A stretch of 64,000 nucleotides of DNA from Saccharospirillum sp039982735. Its GTDB lineage: Bacteria; Pseudomonadota; Gammaproteobacteria; Pseudomonadales; Natronospirillaceae. Numbering within the stretch: the first letter of the stretch is position 1; the number at the start of each line of letters is the position of its first letter. The stretch lies in NCBI RefSeq assembly GCF_039982735.1, contig NZ_JBDWXV010000003.1, positions 124,001 through 188,000 on the forward strand, in the 5' to 3' direction. Positions 8,246 through 17,340 of this stretch are shown here, piece by piece. A program made the position numbers and the translations under genes. The notes under the pieces were generated by a model. That model did no database searches, was not told the DNA's origin, and saw only the letters and a program-made list of their open reading frames with translations.

Positions 8246-9532
8246 TTAGGGTTTTGTTGTTTTGACAAACGGATCGTCACCCGCTTTGAAATGACCTGCT
8301 TTGCGGCGTTTCATCACCGAGTTGATGTAATCTTCCGTCGCTGCCGCCTGACCGACATCCCGTCCGGCGGCCTGGCTCAGATACCAGCGATGCTCGAGAA
8401 TTTCATGGAAAACCTCGGCGTCATCGAGACTGCCTTTCAGATCGCTGGAAATGCTCTGCAAGCTGGGGTTAAACACCTCGGATAACCAGCGATAGGCAGC
8501 CACTGGCTCGGGAATGTCCCGGCCTTCGTGTTCGGCGAGAAAGGCTTTGTAGCGGCTCAGGTCATTTAGCAACCGGCGTGCCTGGTTTTCCTGCACTTGC
8601 AACCCGGTCAGGCTGTTCAGGCGGCGTCGGTGATGCCAGTGTTCCACCACTCGCGGCACCATGCGTACGCGTTGGCCATCGTCGACCGTGGTTATCTCCA
8701 TTTCCTCGACATCGAAGCCCAGGTCATTCAGCCGTCGCACCCGCTGTTCAATTTTGAACTGATCTTCGGGTTCGAAGACCTCATCATGGGTCAGTTCCTG
8801 CCAGAGCTTGTTGTAACGGTCGACCACCGAATTGGCCAGTTCAACCGGGTCGGAGCCCGCCGGGAGCTGTTCGGCCGCCTCCAGATCCATCAGATCGCCG
8901 GCCAGATTTAACTCGGCCAGTTCCAGATCGTAGGCACGCTGGCCATCACTCAGCGTCGGGTAGATTTCACTGGTTTCAGCGTCGACCAGGTAGGCCGCCA
9001 TCAGGCCCGCATCACGCCGGAACAGCGTATTGGAGAGTGAGCAATCGCCCCAGTAAATGCCACTGAGATGCAGCCGGGCGAGCAACTCAACCAGAGCGTC
9101 CAGCATCTGGCCGAGCTGCTCCATGGTGATGCCTTGCTGGATAATGATGCGGTAAGGCAAGGCGCCTTCCAGATAGTGTGTAACCAGCAGCGCACGGTTG
9201 CTCATGTCCATGCTATCCCCCACCAGATCGAAGTTCGATCGGGCCTGGGAGACGCCCTCATCCCGGTTGGTGACCAGGCCGACAGGTTCGACTACTGGCA
9301 AGCCCATTTCCTCCATCTCACGCAATAAGTTGTATTCATTGCGGGCGATGGGCGTCATCAGTTCCTTGAGTGCATAGACCCGCCCCTTGTTGCTGATGAA
9401 ACGAACCACGTTGCGATGAATTCCTCGCGCCACCTCAACAAAAAGATCCGGCGGCCATTGCGTCAGGTGCTTGGACCAGGGGTATCGCAAGTCGGTTATG
9501 TAGTGGCTTGGCGAGTGAATCTGAATTTTCAT
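8246..9532 (-). CDS. DUF4032 domain protein with kinase-like fold
   Basis: A 428-residue cytosolic protein of the DUF4032 family. The N-terminal half carries an apparently complete kinase-type residue set: Lys56 (YALKEL), Glu66, a catalytic loop WGDCSLSNTLF with Asp163 and Asn168, and a metal-binding aspartate Asp184 in LVDAET. This resembles lipopolysaccharide-kinase and aminoglycoside-phosphotransferase folds, so ATP-dependent phosphorylation is plausible but unproven. The start at 9532 (MKIQIHS) is chosen because the 20 extra residues of the longer frame overlap a terminator. It lies downstream of the MalK-like ATPase gene, with the terminator between them. The substrate is unknown. Confidence 0.85.
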   Translation of the reverse strand: MKIQIHSPSHYITDLRYPWSKHLTQWPPDLFVEVARGIHRNVVRFISNKGRVYALKELMTPIARNEYNLLREMEEMGLPVVEPVGLVTNRDEGVSQARSNFDLVGDSMDMSNRALLVTHYLEGALPYRIIIQQGITMEQLGQMLDALVELLARLHLSGIYWGDCSLSNTLFRRDAGLMAAYLVDAETSEIYPTLSDGQRAYDLELAELNLAGDLMDLEAAEQLPAGSDPVELANSVVDRYNKLWQELTHDEVFEPEDQFKIEQRVRRLNDLGFDVEEMEITTVDDGQRVRMVPRVVEHWHHRRRLNSLTGLQVQENQARRLLNDLSRYKAFLAEHEGRDIPEPVAAYRWLSEVFNPSLQSISSDLKGSLDDAEVFHEILEHRWYLSQAAGRDVGQAAATEDYINSVMKRRKAGHFKAGDDPFVKTTKP

Positions 9533-9553
9533 GAAGGGATCCCTGACACTGAA

Positions 9554-9583
9554 ACAAAAAAACCGGCTAACAAGCCGGCTTTC
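9554..9583 (-). terminator. Terminator between ABC ATPase and DUF4032 genes
   Basis: On the minus strand AGCCGGCT-TGTT-AGCCGGTT forms a hairpin followed by a run of T. It follows the ATPase stop codon and lies just before the DUF4032 start, so read-through into DUF4032 would be partial. Confidence 0.75.
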
Positions 9584-9621
9584 GAGGGGCACTACACACG
9601 GTGGTTAACGCCAAACCGACC

Positions 9622-10716
9622 TTACAGACGGTTGGTGGTTTCACCGTCAAAAATGTGCAGTTTGTCGGCGTTCACATACAACACCAGGTCGTCGCCAACC
9701 TTCGGTGTCTTATGCACATCCATTTTGGCAACGATGCTTTTATCGTCATTGGCCAACTTAGAGTGGACAACCACTTCATGACCCAGGGTTTCGACGATTT
9801 GAGCCTTGGATTTAATTTCAGCAACGTTTTTCCAGTCGTGTTCGCCTTCGCCGCGAATGTGCTCGGGACGGAAACCAACATAGACCATCTTGCCTTTACG
9901 TTCGCTGACGGACGCTTTCCACGCCTCTGGCGTTTTGTAGGTGATGTCCGGGTGCGTCAGTTCGGACCCGTCGTCCGACACGGTCATCTTCAGGATGTTC
10001 ATGTTCGGGGTGCCGATAAACTGCGCAACAAAAACGTTTTGCGGATTGTCGTACAGATCGAGCGGTGTACCCACCTGACGCAGGTTACCGTCGTGCAATA
10101 CCGCGATGCGATCGCCCATGGTCATGGCTTCAACCTGGTCATGCGTTACATAAACCGAGGTGATGGAAAGACGCTTCTGCAGGTTGGCGATTTCAGCACG
10201 CATGTGAACCCGCAGTTCGGCATCAAGGTTCGATAACGGCTCGTCAAACAGAAACACCGATGGTTTGCGCACAATGGCGCGACCCAGCGCTACACGCTGA
10301 CGCTGACCACCGGACAAGGCTTTGGGCTTACGATCCAGCAAGGGCGTCAGGCCCAGAGTGTCGGCGGCTTCGCTGACCAGGCGGTCAATCTCGTCTTTGG
10401 GGAGCTTGCGCAAACGCAGACCAAAGGCAATGTTTTCATAGACCGACATGTGCGGATAGAGGGCGTAGCTCTGGAACACCATGGCAACGTCACGGTCTTT
10501 GGGATGGACGTTGTTAACCACCCGGTCGCCGATAAACAGCTTACCATCGGTGATCTCTTCCAGGCCGGCAATCATCCGCAGCGTGGTTGATTTACCACAA
10601 CCAGACGGGCCAACCAGAACCATAAATTCCTTGTCGCGGATCTCCAGATCGAGACCCTTGATGATGTCTACGTCGCCGTAGCTCTTCACTACGTTGTCAA
10701 ATTTTATGCTAGCCAT
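9622..10716 (-). CDS. ABC transporter ATP-binding protein, UgpC/MalK/MsmX type
   Basis: A 364-residue ATPase of the carbohydrate-importer class. Visible motifs are Walker A GPSGCGKST (residues 36-44), signature LSGGQRQRVALGRA, Walker B VFLFDEP and switch VTHDQ. A C-terminal TOBE/MalK regulatory domain of about 120 residues follows. Such subunits energise sugar or glycerol-phosphate uptake, and MsmX/MsiK-like members serve several permeases. No permease or binding protein is next to it, so it may be a shared ATPase. A HexR-like box lies 67 bases upstream of its start, linking it to sugar-acid/glucose control (inference). The exact substrate cannot be told. Confidence 0.9.
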   Translation of the reverse strand: MASIKFDNVVKSYGDVDIIKGLDLEIRDKEFMVLVGPSGCGKSTTLRMIAGLEEITDGKLFIGDRVVNNVHPKDRDVAMVFQSYALYPHMSVYENIAFGLRLRKLPKDEIDRLVSEAADTLGLTPLLDRKPKALSGGQRQRVALGRAIVRKPSVFLFDEPLSNLDAELRVHMRAEIANLQKRLSITSVYVTHDQVEAMTMGDRIAVLHDGNLRQVGTPLDLYDNPQNVFVAQFIGTPNMNILKMTVSDDGSELTHPDITYKTPEAWKASVSERKGKMVYVGFRPEHIRGEGEHDWKNVAEIKSKAQIVETLGHEVVVHSKLANDDKSIVAKMDVHKTPKVGDDLVLYVNADKLHIFDGETTNRL

Positions 10717-10782
10717 CAGCTTCCACTCATTTTTGTCGTTATACGAACCCAGTGCCGGGGCAAAGGATGTTTCAAGTGCCTT

Positions 10783-10797
10783 TGTAGTTTTCTTACA
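10783..10797 (-). promoter_or_regulatory. HexR-like box before the MalK-type ATPase gene
   Basis: Read on the minus strand the 15 bases are TGTAAGAAAACTACA, differing at one position from the box before gap (23675). It follows the TGTA-N7-TACA form known for HexR sites in Gammaproteobacteria. Confidence 0.55.
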
Positions 10798-10914
10798 GGC
10801 ATTTTCGACTCATCCGACGAATGGCTCCATTATAGCCGTAATAATACTACCAATTGCAAGCCCGAATCCGGACCTAACGCTGTAATTTCCTTCCAAACCG
10901 CTCTGGAATGGGCC

Positions 10915-13128
10915 TTAGCCATCACCTCTTAGGGTGTTCAACTGCTGGCAAAAGGCCTTTATCGACGGTTTTGAGAACAACTCCGGCAGGGTTTCAGTCA
11001 GTTTCCGACGCCAGTTGGGGTATTCATCGCTGGTTCCGGGGATATTGACCGGCGCGTTGATCAGCATCAGATCCTCCAGTTGCACCGCCACAATTTGCGA
11101 GTGGCAGGCCGCCAGATGCCGGTGGATAGCCAGGCACAGTGGCAGCGTCATTTCGGGTACCTGTTCGGCATCGCTGGAGATACCGTCCGGCAGTCGATTA
11201 TGGGCGACAAGGGCATCGATGATTGCTTGTTTGGCTTTCGACCTGGCGTCGCGTTCGCCCTGAAAATCCGCCTCGGTGGCAAACATACCCAATTGCTGGC
11301 GCAGATCCAGATCCGACATGGCCCAGAAGGCATGCACGGTCGGCATGTCGTGGTTGCAGACGATGGCAAGGGCCCGCTGGGCGTAGTCTTCCGGCGGTGT
11401 ACAGACGCCATCGGCCATTTCAAAGTAAAAGACCTTGTTTGAATAAAGCTGCGCACGCGGAAAAGTGTCGATCACCTCGTCCGGAACAGTGCCCAGGTCT
11501 TCAGCGATGACCATGCACTGGTTGCGCTGCGACTCCAGATTCAGAATACCCAGCAAATCGTACAGGTCGTAATACACATAAGCGCCATAAGCCGCCGACT
11601 CGCCGGGCGGGCACCACCACAGACGCAACAGCGCCATGGCATGATCGATTCGCAGGGCACCACAGGCACGCATGTTGTTGCGCAACAGTGTAATGAAAGA
11701 CTGGTAACCCTGGGCTTTCAGTTTAACCGGGTCAAATGGAGGCAACCCCCAGTTCTGACCGTTGGGCCCCAGAGCATCGGGCGGGGCTCCGACCGCTGCA
11801 TTCAGGCAAAAACTCTCCCGGTTGCCCCAGACCTCCGCCCCACCGCGGTCGGCACCTACGGCGAGATCACGGTACAAGCCGATGCGCATACCGCGCGCTT
11901 TGGTTTGCCGGTCAACCGCCTGAAGCTGTTCGTCAGCCACAAACTGCAGGTACTGAAAGTAGCTAATGTCGTCGTCATGCTCGGCGGCAAACGCCTGCAC
12001 CGCATCGCTGTGATGGTCCTGATACGCCTGCGGCCACTTTGGCCAGCCCCATGCCATGGGGTCTTGCTGGCGAAAATGGGCCAGTAGGGCTTCGAAGGTG
12101 GCATGCTCACGCAAGGGGTCACCCTGCTGCTCGACAAACGCCTGAAAGGCACGGTCACGATCGGTACCCCGCCCCAGATGGTCTCGCTGAAATACCCGAT
12201 AGAGTGCATTAAGTGCCTGGTATTTGAGGGCACTGACGCCACTGTAATCGACCATGGGCAGTTCGCGCAGACGGCTCAGTTGTGCTTGCGTTTCAGCGCC
12301 AGCCAGTGTCTGTTGCAGCTCGGTCGCCGACTGGAATTCGGGCACCTGCTCAATAACCACGTAGAGCGGATTAACGTAGCTGCGGTTCGACGGGCTGTAG
12401 GGGCTGGCGTGTTCGGGACTGATCGGATAGAGCGAGTGAATCGGGTTCAGGCCGATCACATCCGCCCCCTGATCGGCCAGGGTATCAACCAGCTCGGCCA
12501 GATCCCCAAAATCGCCCATGCCCCAGTTCTTCGACGAGCGCAGCGTATACAACTGAATGGCCGTACCCCAGACACGATCGCCCCGTGCCATGGGTTCAGG
12601 CTGAAAACTGGTGGCCGGGGTCACGATCAGGGCGGTTTCATCGGTTTGACCGGCCAGAGTCAGATAAATGCGATGGTAGCCTTCGGGCAAATCTACAGGC
12701 AACGGCAGTGCCAGCCGCAGGTGTTCGATGTCGCCAATCCAGTAATCGCCGGTTTGCGTCAGTTCAGAGGGGTCAAACTGCCCTTCGCGCGCGGATGCAT
12801 CGTGCTCAAATTCAATACGCCAGTGGCCGGTCTGCTGGCATTCATCACGGGTCAGGTAGAGGTTCAGGTCGTGACCGCGCAGCGGGTTAAGCACCACCAC
12901 CGGCTCAAGACGTTGCCGCCATTGCTGCTGATCCAGCTGCATGGCGCGCTGTGCCAGCCCGGCGTCATCGTCGAGGTCATAGCCCATGGCGGCGAGAATG
13001 CGTTCAATGTTGGCCGCGTCGACTTGCGTGGCGACCCCACGATAGTCCTGAAAGGTGGAGGAAATGTTTCGCAAGTGAGCAAGCTTGCTGACCAGCTCCC
13101 CATTCGTCATAGAAACCCCAGTCGCCAT
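10915..13128 (-). CDS. malQ: 4-alpha-glucanotransferase (amylomaltase)
   Basis: A 737-residue GH77 enzyme that transfers glucan segments between maltodextrins and releases glucose, in the cytosol. The catalytic region is complete: the nucleophile in ALRIDHAM, the acid/base Glu in VIAEDLG and the transition-state Asp in VCNHDMPTVH. An N-terminal extension of about 150 residues matches the long MalQ type of enteric and marine bacteria. I chose the ATG at 13128, which has GAGG upstream; ATGs at 13155 and 13110 are alternatives. It lies between the phosphorylase-kinase-like gene and the MalK-like ATPase, all on the minus strand, so the group probably handles glucans or maltodextrins and feeds glucose to Glk/Zwf. 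Confidence 0.93.
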   Translation of the reverse strand: MATGVSMTNGELVSKLAHLRNISSTFQDYRGVATQVDAANIERILAAMGYDLDDDAGLAQRAMQLDQQQWRQRLEPVVVLNPLRGHDLNLYLTRDECQQTGHWRIEFEHDASAREGQFDPSELTQTGDYWIGDIEHLRLALPLPVDLPEGYHRIYLTLAGQTDETALIVTPATSFQPEPMARGDRVWGTAIQLYTLRSSKNWGMGDFGDLAELVDTLADQGADVIGLNPIHSLYPISPEHASPYSPSNRSYVNPLYVVIEQVPEFQSATELQQTLAGAETQAQLSRLRELPMVDYSGVSALKYQALNALYRVFQRDHLGRGTDRDRAFQAFVEQQGDPLREHATFEALLAHFRQQDPMAWGWPKWPQAYQDHHSDAVQAFAAEHDDDISYFQYLQFVADEQLQAVDRQTKARGMRIGLYRDLAVGADRGGAEVWGNRESFCLNAAVGAPPDALGPNGQNWGLPPFDPVKLKAQGYQSFITLLRNNMRACGALRIDHAMALLRLWWCPPGESAAYGAYVYYDLYDLLGILNLESQRNQCMVIAEDLGTVPDEVIDTFPRAQLYSNKVFYFEMADGVCTPPEDYAQRALAIVCNHDMPTVHAFWAMSDLDLRQQLGMFATEADFQGERDARSKAKQAIIDALVAHNRLPDGISSDAEQVPEMTLPLCLAIHRHLAACHSQIVAVQLEDLMLINAPVNIPGTSDEYPNWRRKLTETLPELFSKPSIKAFCQQLNTLRGDG

Positions 13129-13349
13129 AAAAACCTCAGTCAAAGTGCGGTTCAAACCTGACCGGCTGCGGACGCTGCATGCGACGATGTGTGTAGTCGT
13201 TGGTATCGCACCAGGCTCCGGGGCCAGTCACCCGTCTAGCCAGTGTAGCGAGCCTTGGCCCGGTTTTCGCGGTTCGTCCGCACCGGGCCGGAAGGATTTA
13301 TCGCCAGGAGGATTTCCCCGGCCGGGTGCAGCCGCACCAGCGCGCCTTA

Positions 13350-16300
13350 TCAGGCCATTTCCGGTGCATTCTCAACCAGGTAGGCGAGCGATTCCAGTAA
13401 CCAGTACCGCACGGTCTCCGGCGGTGCCTGATAAAACTGCTGCCAGGCTTCACCTCGGAACTGGTTGTAGGCATCCGCCTGGCTGGCATGTTGGTGCTGC
13501 CAGCTTAAGCGCACGGCATGGGAAATCACCACATCGAGAATCACGAAGTCGTCGAGTTCCAGCAGCGGGTTCGCTTCCGCAAAAGCCATCAGTGCCGCAA
13601 GCGCTTCAACCGACATCTGGCGATACTCTGCACTTTCTATCTGGCTGAGCAATCGCTCAACCAGTTGGGCAAACTGGGGTTCGCCCCCGGTCATGTGACT
13701 GGTCACCAGATCACTTTGCAGTCGGCTACGCGGATCAAACCGGTCGCCCACGACAACGCCCCGGCATTGTTGCAAAACCGACCATAGCCGCTGATGGAAG
13801 GATTCAGGGAAGCGAGGCATAACGCCCTGTTCTTCACGCCAGCTCTGCCAGTCAGCAACGTCGCTCTCGACCGTGGCGCCCGGCAAACCCTCCGCGCCCG
13901 AGTCGGCCCGATGCAGAACACCCGGCAGGCTGCGCAAATGCAGCGCTTCGGTGGAAAACAATCGACCCACTTCCTCGGTATAGCTTTCCAGAATGTCGCG
14001 AATCCGGCTCTGAATGTCGAAGGGGCTCATCGCCGCCAGGCGCTCAAAGGCCTGGTCAGGCTCCAGTGAGGCTTCCTGGGCAAATCGGCCCATCATCAGT
14101 TGGGCCAGGTGGCCCGGTCGTATGGTCATCATGCCGTCGAACAGTTCAGGCTCGCCTCGCATAATGACCGACAGAATGACGAGAATTTCCTGGTTGAGTA
14201 TGGCCTCGCGCACATCGGCACCGCAGTTCTGGCGAATCAGCGCCAGCGTTTCCCGGTTGCTCAGCGGCATGCGAATAAGCCCCTGATCGGAGTAGGCCCG
14301 GCCGACATTGATGATGCGCTGACGCGCCAGTATTTCGGCCACTGAATCTTCCAGGCCACCCCAGTACTTGCCGAGCACCCCGGCGGCCTTGCGCAACACG
14401 CTCCATTCGTGGCGACAACTGGCTTTGCGATAGACCTCTTCCAGCAATACCTTAACCGTGACCCGCGGAGCAATGCCGGGCTCGAAATCCAGCCCATGCA
14501 CCTGGGCCCAGTCGGTGATGATGTCCATCTGTTCGCGCAGGTTCGTGCTGTTTTGCAGTCGGTCGCGTTGCTGATCGAGGTTTTCGCTCGGCTCCAGTAA
14601 CGACAATACTGAGGGCTGAACCGGCTGACACTGATCGGCCTCGGGCAACCAGTTTTTACGGCGCAGTCGAACCAGGCTCAGTGCATCGGGTACGTAATAA
14701 TCGTTCAGGTCATCAATGCGTTCTGTGCCGACGTCATCCAGCAGTTCAAGCAAAGGACCGGTGCGCACGGTGACGCCGTTGCAGCTACCGGCGCTCAGCT
14801 CGGCAACCAGATCGAATACCGCCCCGGCGTCACGGGCGGTTGTCATGGTGTCCGTCAGGTAGAGCATCATCAGCGGTTGCTTGTCCTGATTCCAGTGACG
14901 GCTGACGTACTTCAGCTCTGCCTGGACTTTTTCACACAGCAATTGGTTATCGGACGCCAGATAAAAAGTATCCCGATTCTGGAACTGGGGCAGAAACACG
15001 CAGCTCTCGCCACCCAGCTGATAAAGCTGTGCCGTTGCCAGCGAGCGCGGCCGGCGTTGTGGGCGACCGGTGAGGCCAAGCGTTCGGTTCTGACCGACCA
15101 CATTGAAGACTCGCGCCAGTTCCAGCGGTGGCAACACCCGCACCGGGTCCAACTGGTCGACGGTTTCCGACCAGAGGCCGCGCGCCGCCAGCCGGTCTTT
15201 CACCGCCTCGTTCTCGGCCAGCAGACCAACCAGCACCGGTGACCGCTGCTTGCGGCCAATGCGTTTGTGCGCGGCAACCGGGTCGAGTTCTTCGGTGGTG
15301 ACCAGACCTTCGTGCACCAGACAACCGAGTACATAGAGCGACTGGGTCCACACCAGTGGCACGTTGGCATTGGCCACGCGTGGCTGGCTGCCCGGGTCTG
15401 CCCGTTCGGCATCGATGTGTTCCTGATCGACGTAGTACAGCTCGGGCAGCAGCCACAGGCCGTCTTTTTCGACGCGCAACGCATCCAGCTTGAGCCGGTA
15501 TTCGTCGCTGCGTTCACGGTCTTCGGCGAACAGTGCATCGAGATACAGAAACGCAAAAAACAGCGGCCATTCAGATTCTATGTTTTCGAAATTACGCAGT
15601 TCGTCCGGCTCGTAATGCAGCCGGTCGTGGTTTTCCAGCACGGTCTGGTGTCCATCGAGCAGAAAACGCTTGCAGCCATAGCGACCGGCCAGTTTGTCGA
15701 GTATGTGTTCGCGGGTGGTATTGACCAGGCTCTTCTTTTCCACGGCAAACGCCGGGTAACCGATGACCGACAGACAGGCGGCATCGACTTCCTTCGACAG
15801 GGATTCGCGCGGCAATAGGTTTTCGAGCGTCGTCCGGCAGCGGGCTATTTCATCCGGTACCACATGAATAACACCGCGGTAGCTGTGAGCGTCGTGCAAC
15901 AGGTTCAGGCCACGCATCGCCTGCAGTGCAGCTTTTACCATGCCAACCGAAGACGCATTGATTTCAACGTGACCGTTGTTGATCTTGTTGCCCCGCTCCC
16001 AGATCCCGTAATCCGGTGTGCGGTAACCACGGCCGATGTACCAGACCAGGTTCTGGACAAAATTCACTTCGTCAACGCTGTGAATCAGGCGCAACCCGGA
16101 GCGTGTCATCTGTGCCAGCATCAACAGAAATATCGAGGTGGCATCGAGTTGCAGATGGCCCCATTTGTCGTCGTCGACCACGACGTCGCCACTTTGGGTG
16201 CCGTACTTGGCGTGCAGTGCATCCATAGGGTTCTGGGTGTATTTGAACCGCTCGACTTTGTGCGACTGGCGCAACATGGCCGACAACAGGCCGCGCATCA

Positions 16301-16568
16301 GCCGGGTCACACAGTCGCCCAGGTATTCGGTACGCCCCGGGTTATGGTTGGTGCGCCGATAGCCGAGCCAAAGGCCCCAGACTGCCTGAACGGAATAAAC
16401 GTTGTCACGCACCCAGGCATCGGTGTAGTCACCGTGACCGTTTACGTCAGTACTGGCCGGAAACAGACCGGTTTTGGCATCCTGACGGCTTAAAATGGTG
16501 GCGTAGACTTCGTCGAAATACTGATCAAGGCGCTCGCTCGCGCCCTGTTGATCGATAGCATCGTTCAT
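13350..16568 (-). CDS. Phosphorylase kinase alpha/beta-like protein (GH15 family)
   Basis: A 1072-residue protein that I recognise as homologous along its whole length to the regulatory alpha/beta subunits of animal phosphorylase kinase. Shared signatures include DAWVRDNVYSVQAVWG, the LHAKYGTQ region, WGHLQLDATSIFLL, IHSVDEVNFVQNLVWYI, GIWERG, NASSVGM and ESEWPLF in the N-terminal GH15-like (alpha,alpha)6 domain. A C-terminal repeat contains EYRQMSVEAL. Bacterial members are usually annotated as GH15 glycoside hydrolases, but their activity is not established. It sits between eda and malQ on the same strand, which suggests a role in glucan or maltodextrin metabolism or its control (inference). 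No phosphorylase gene is visible in the window. Confidence 0.85.
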   Translation of the reverse strand: MNDAIDQQGASERLDQYFDEVYATILSRQDAKTGLFPASTDVNGHGDYTDAWVRDNVYSVQAVWGLWLGYRRTNHNPGRTEYLGDCVTRLMRGLLSAMLRQSHKVERFKYTQNPMDALHAKYGTQSGDVVVDDDKWGHLQLDATSIFLLMLAQMTRSGLRLIHSVDEVNFVQNLVWYIGRGYRTPDYGIWERGNKINNGHVEINASSVGMVKAALQAMRGLNLLHDAHSYRGVIHVVPDEIARCRTTLENLLPRESLSKEVDAACLSVIGYPAFAVEKKSLVNTTREHILDKLAGRYGCKRFLLDGHQTVLENHDRLHYEPDELRNFENIESEWPLFFAFLYLDALFAEDRERSDEYRLKLDALRVEKDGLWLLPELYYVDQEHIDAERADPGSQPRVANANVPLVWTQSLYVLGCLVHEGLVTTEELDPVAAHKRIGRKQRSPVLVGLLAENEAVKDRLAARGLWSETVDQLDPVRVLPPLELARVFNVVGQNRTLGLTGRPQRRPRSLATAQLYQLGGESCVFLPQFQNRDTFYLASDNQLLCEKVQAELKYVSRHWNQDKQPLMMLYLTDTMTTARDAGAVFDLVAELSAGSCNGVTVRTGPLLELLDDVGTERIDDLNDYYVPDALSLVRLRRKNWLPEADQCQPVQPSVLSLLEPSENLDQQRDRLQNSTNLREQMDIITDWAQVHGLDFEPGIAPRVTVKVLLEEVYRKASCRHEWSVLRKAAGVLGKYWGGLEDSVAEILARQRIINVGRAYSDQGLIRMPLSNRETLALIRQNCGADVREAILNQEILVILSVIMRGEPELFDGMMTIRPGHLAQLMMGRFAQEASLEPDQAFERLAAMSPFDIQSRIRDILESYTEEVGRLFSTEALHLRSLPGVLHRADSGAEGLPGATVESDVADWQSWREEQGVMPRFPESFHQRLWSVLQQCRGVVVGDRFDPRSRLQSDLVTSHMTGGEPQFAQLVERLLSQIESAEYRQMSVEALAALMAFAEANPLLELDDFVILDVVISHAVRLSWQHQHASQADAYNQFRGEAWQQFYQAPPETVRYWLLESLAYLVENAPEMA

Positions 16569-16652
16569 TCACTGACACTCCAGAGTGGCGCAGTACAACA
16601 ACCCATTGTGCAACCTTTATGCCTAACGGGTACCGAGCTCAAAAAAGCATGA

Positions 16653-17288
16653 TCAGTTCTGATTCGCCAACTCACAGGCTTCACGGGCGAGTTGCTCAAT
16701 GCGATCCCAGTCGCCCTGATTCAGCGCATCGGCCGGCACCACCCAGGAGCCACCAACGCACACCACATTGGGCAGCGCCAGGTACTGGGTAAAGTCGTTC
16801 ACTGAAATGCCGCCTGTGGGGCAGAATTTCACATCCGGGAAAGGCCCGGCAAAGGCCTTCAGCGCCGAAACACCGCCCGAGGCAGCAGCCGGGAAAAATT
16901 TGAAGTGTTCGTAACCCATCTCCAGCCCTTGCATCATTTCCGACACGCTGGCGATGGCCGGCAGAAACGGCATTGACGTTTGCTGGCCGGCTTCGAGCAG
17001 GCGCGGGGTTGCGCCGGGGCTGATGGCAAAATCGGCACCGACAGCCTCCAGTTGCTTCAATTGCTCAACCCGGGTCACGGTGCCGGCTCCCACAATGACG
17101 CCCTCTACTTTTTTCATCTCGGCAATCACGTCGATCGCGGCGCTGGTGCGCAGCGTCACCTCCAGCACCGTCAGGCCGCCCGCCTTCAGGGCACGTGCCA
17201 GTGGCTGGGCGTCTTCTACACGGCTCACCGCCAATACCGGCATCACCGGAAAAGCGCGTTCAAGGATATCCTGGACTTGATAGCTCAT
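16653..17288 (-). CDS. eda: 2-keto-3-deoxy-6-phosphogluconate aldolase
   Basis: A 211-residue class I aldolase that splits KDPG into pyruvate and glyceraldehyde-3-phosphate, the last step of the Entner-Doudoroff pathway. The Schiff-base lysine is Lys130 in HFKFFPA; Glu43 and Arg47 of LEVTLRT complete the site, and GAGTVT, SPGATP and FCPTGGI are conserved. Length is normal. It is the last gene of the zwf-pgl-edd-glk-eda run, 52 bases after glk, with an 84-base gap before the phosphorylase-kinase-like gene. Confidence 0.97.
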   Translation of the reverse strand: MSYQVQDILERAFPVMPVLAVSRVEDAQPLARALKAGGLTVLEVTLRTSAAIDVIAEMKKVEGVIVGAGTVTRVEQLKQLEAVGADFAISPGATPRLLEAGQQTSMPFLPAIASVSEMMQGLEMGYEHFKFFPAAASGGVSALKAFAGPFPDVKFCPTGGISVNDFTQYLALPNVVCVGGSWVVPADALNQGDWDRIEQLAREACELANQN

Positions 17289-17340
17289 ATTCTTCTCTCT
17301 ACGTAAACGTGAGTAACCCTGTCTTGGTGTTGCACACCCG

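Noticed and set aside
12103..13161. 352-codon plus-strand frame across malQ
   Set aside because: It is the antisense shadow of a complete, well-conserved malQ; no domain recognisable.
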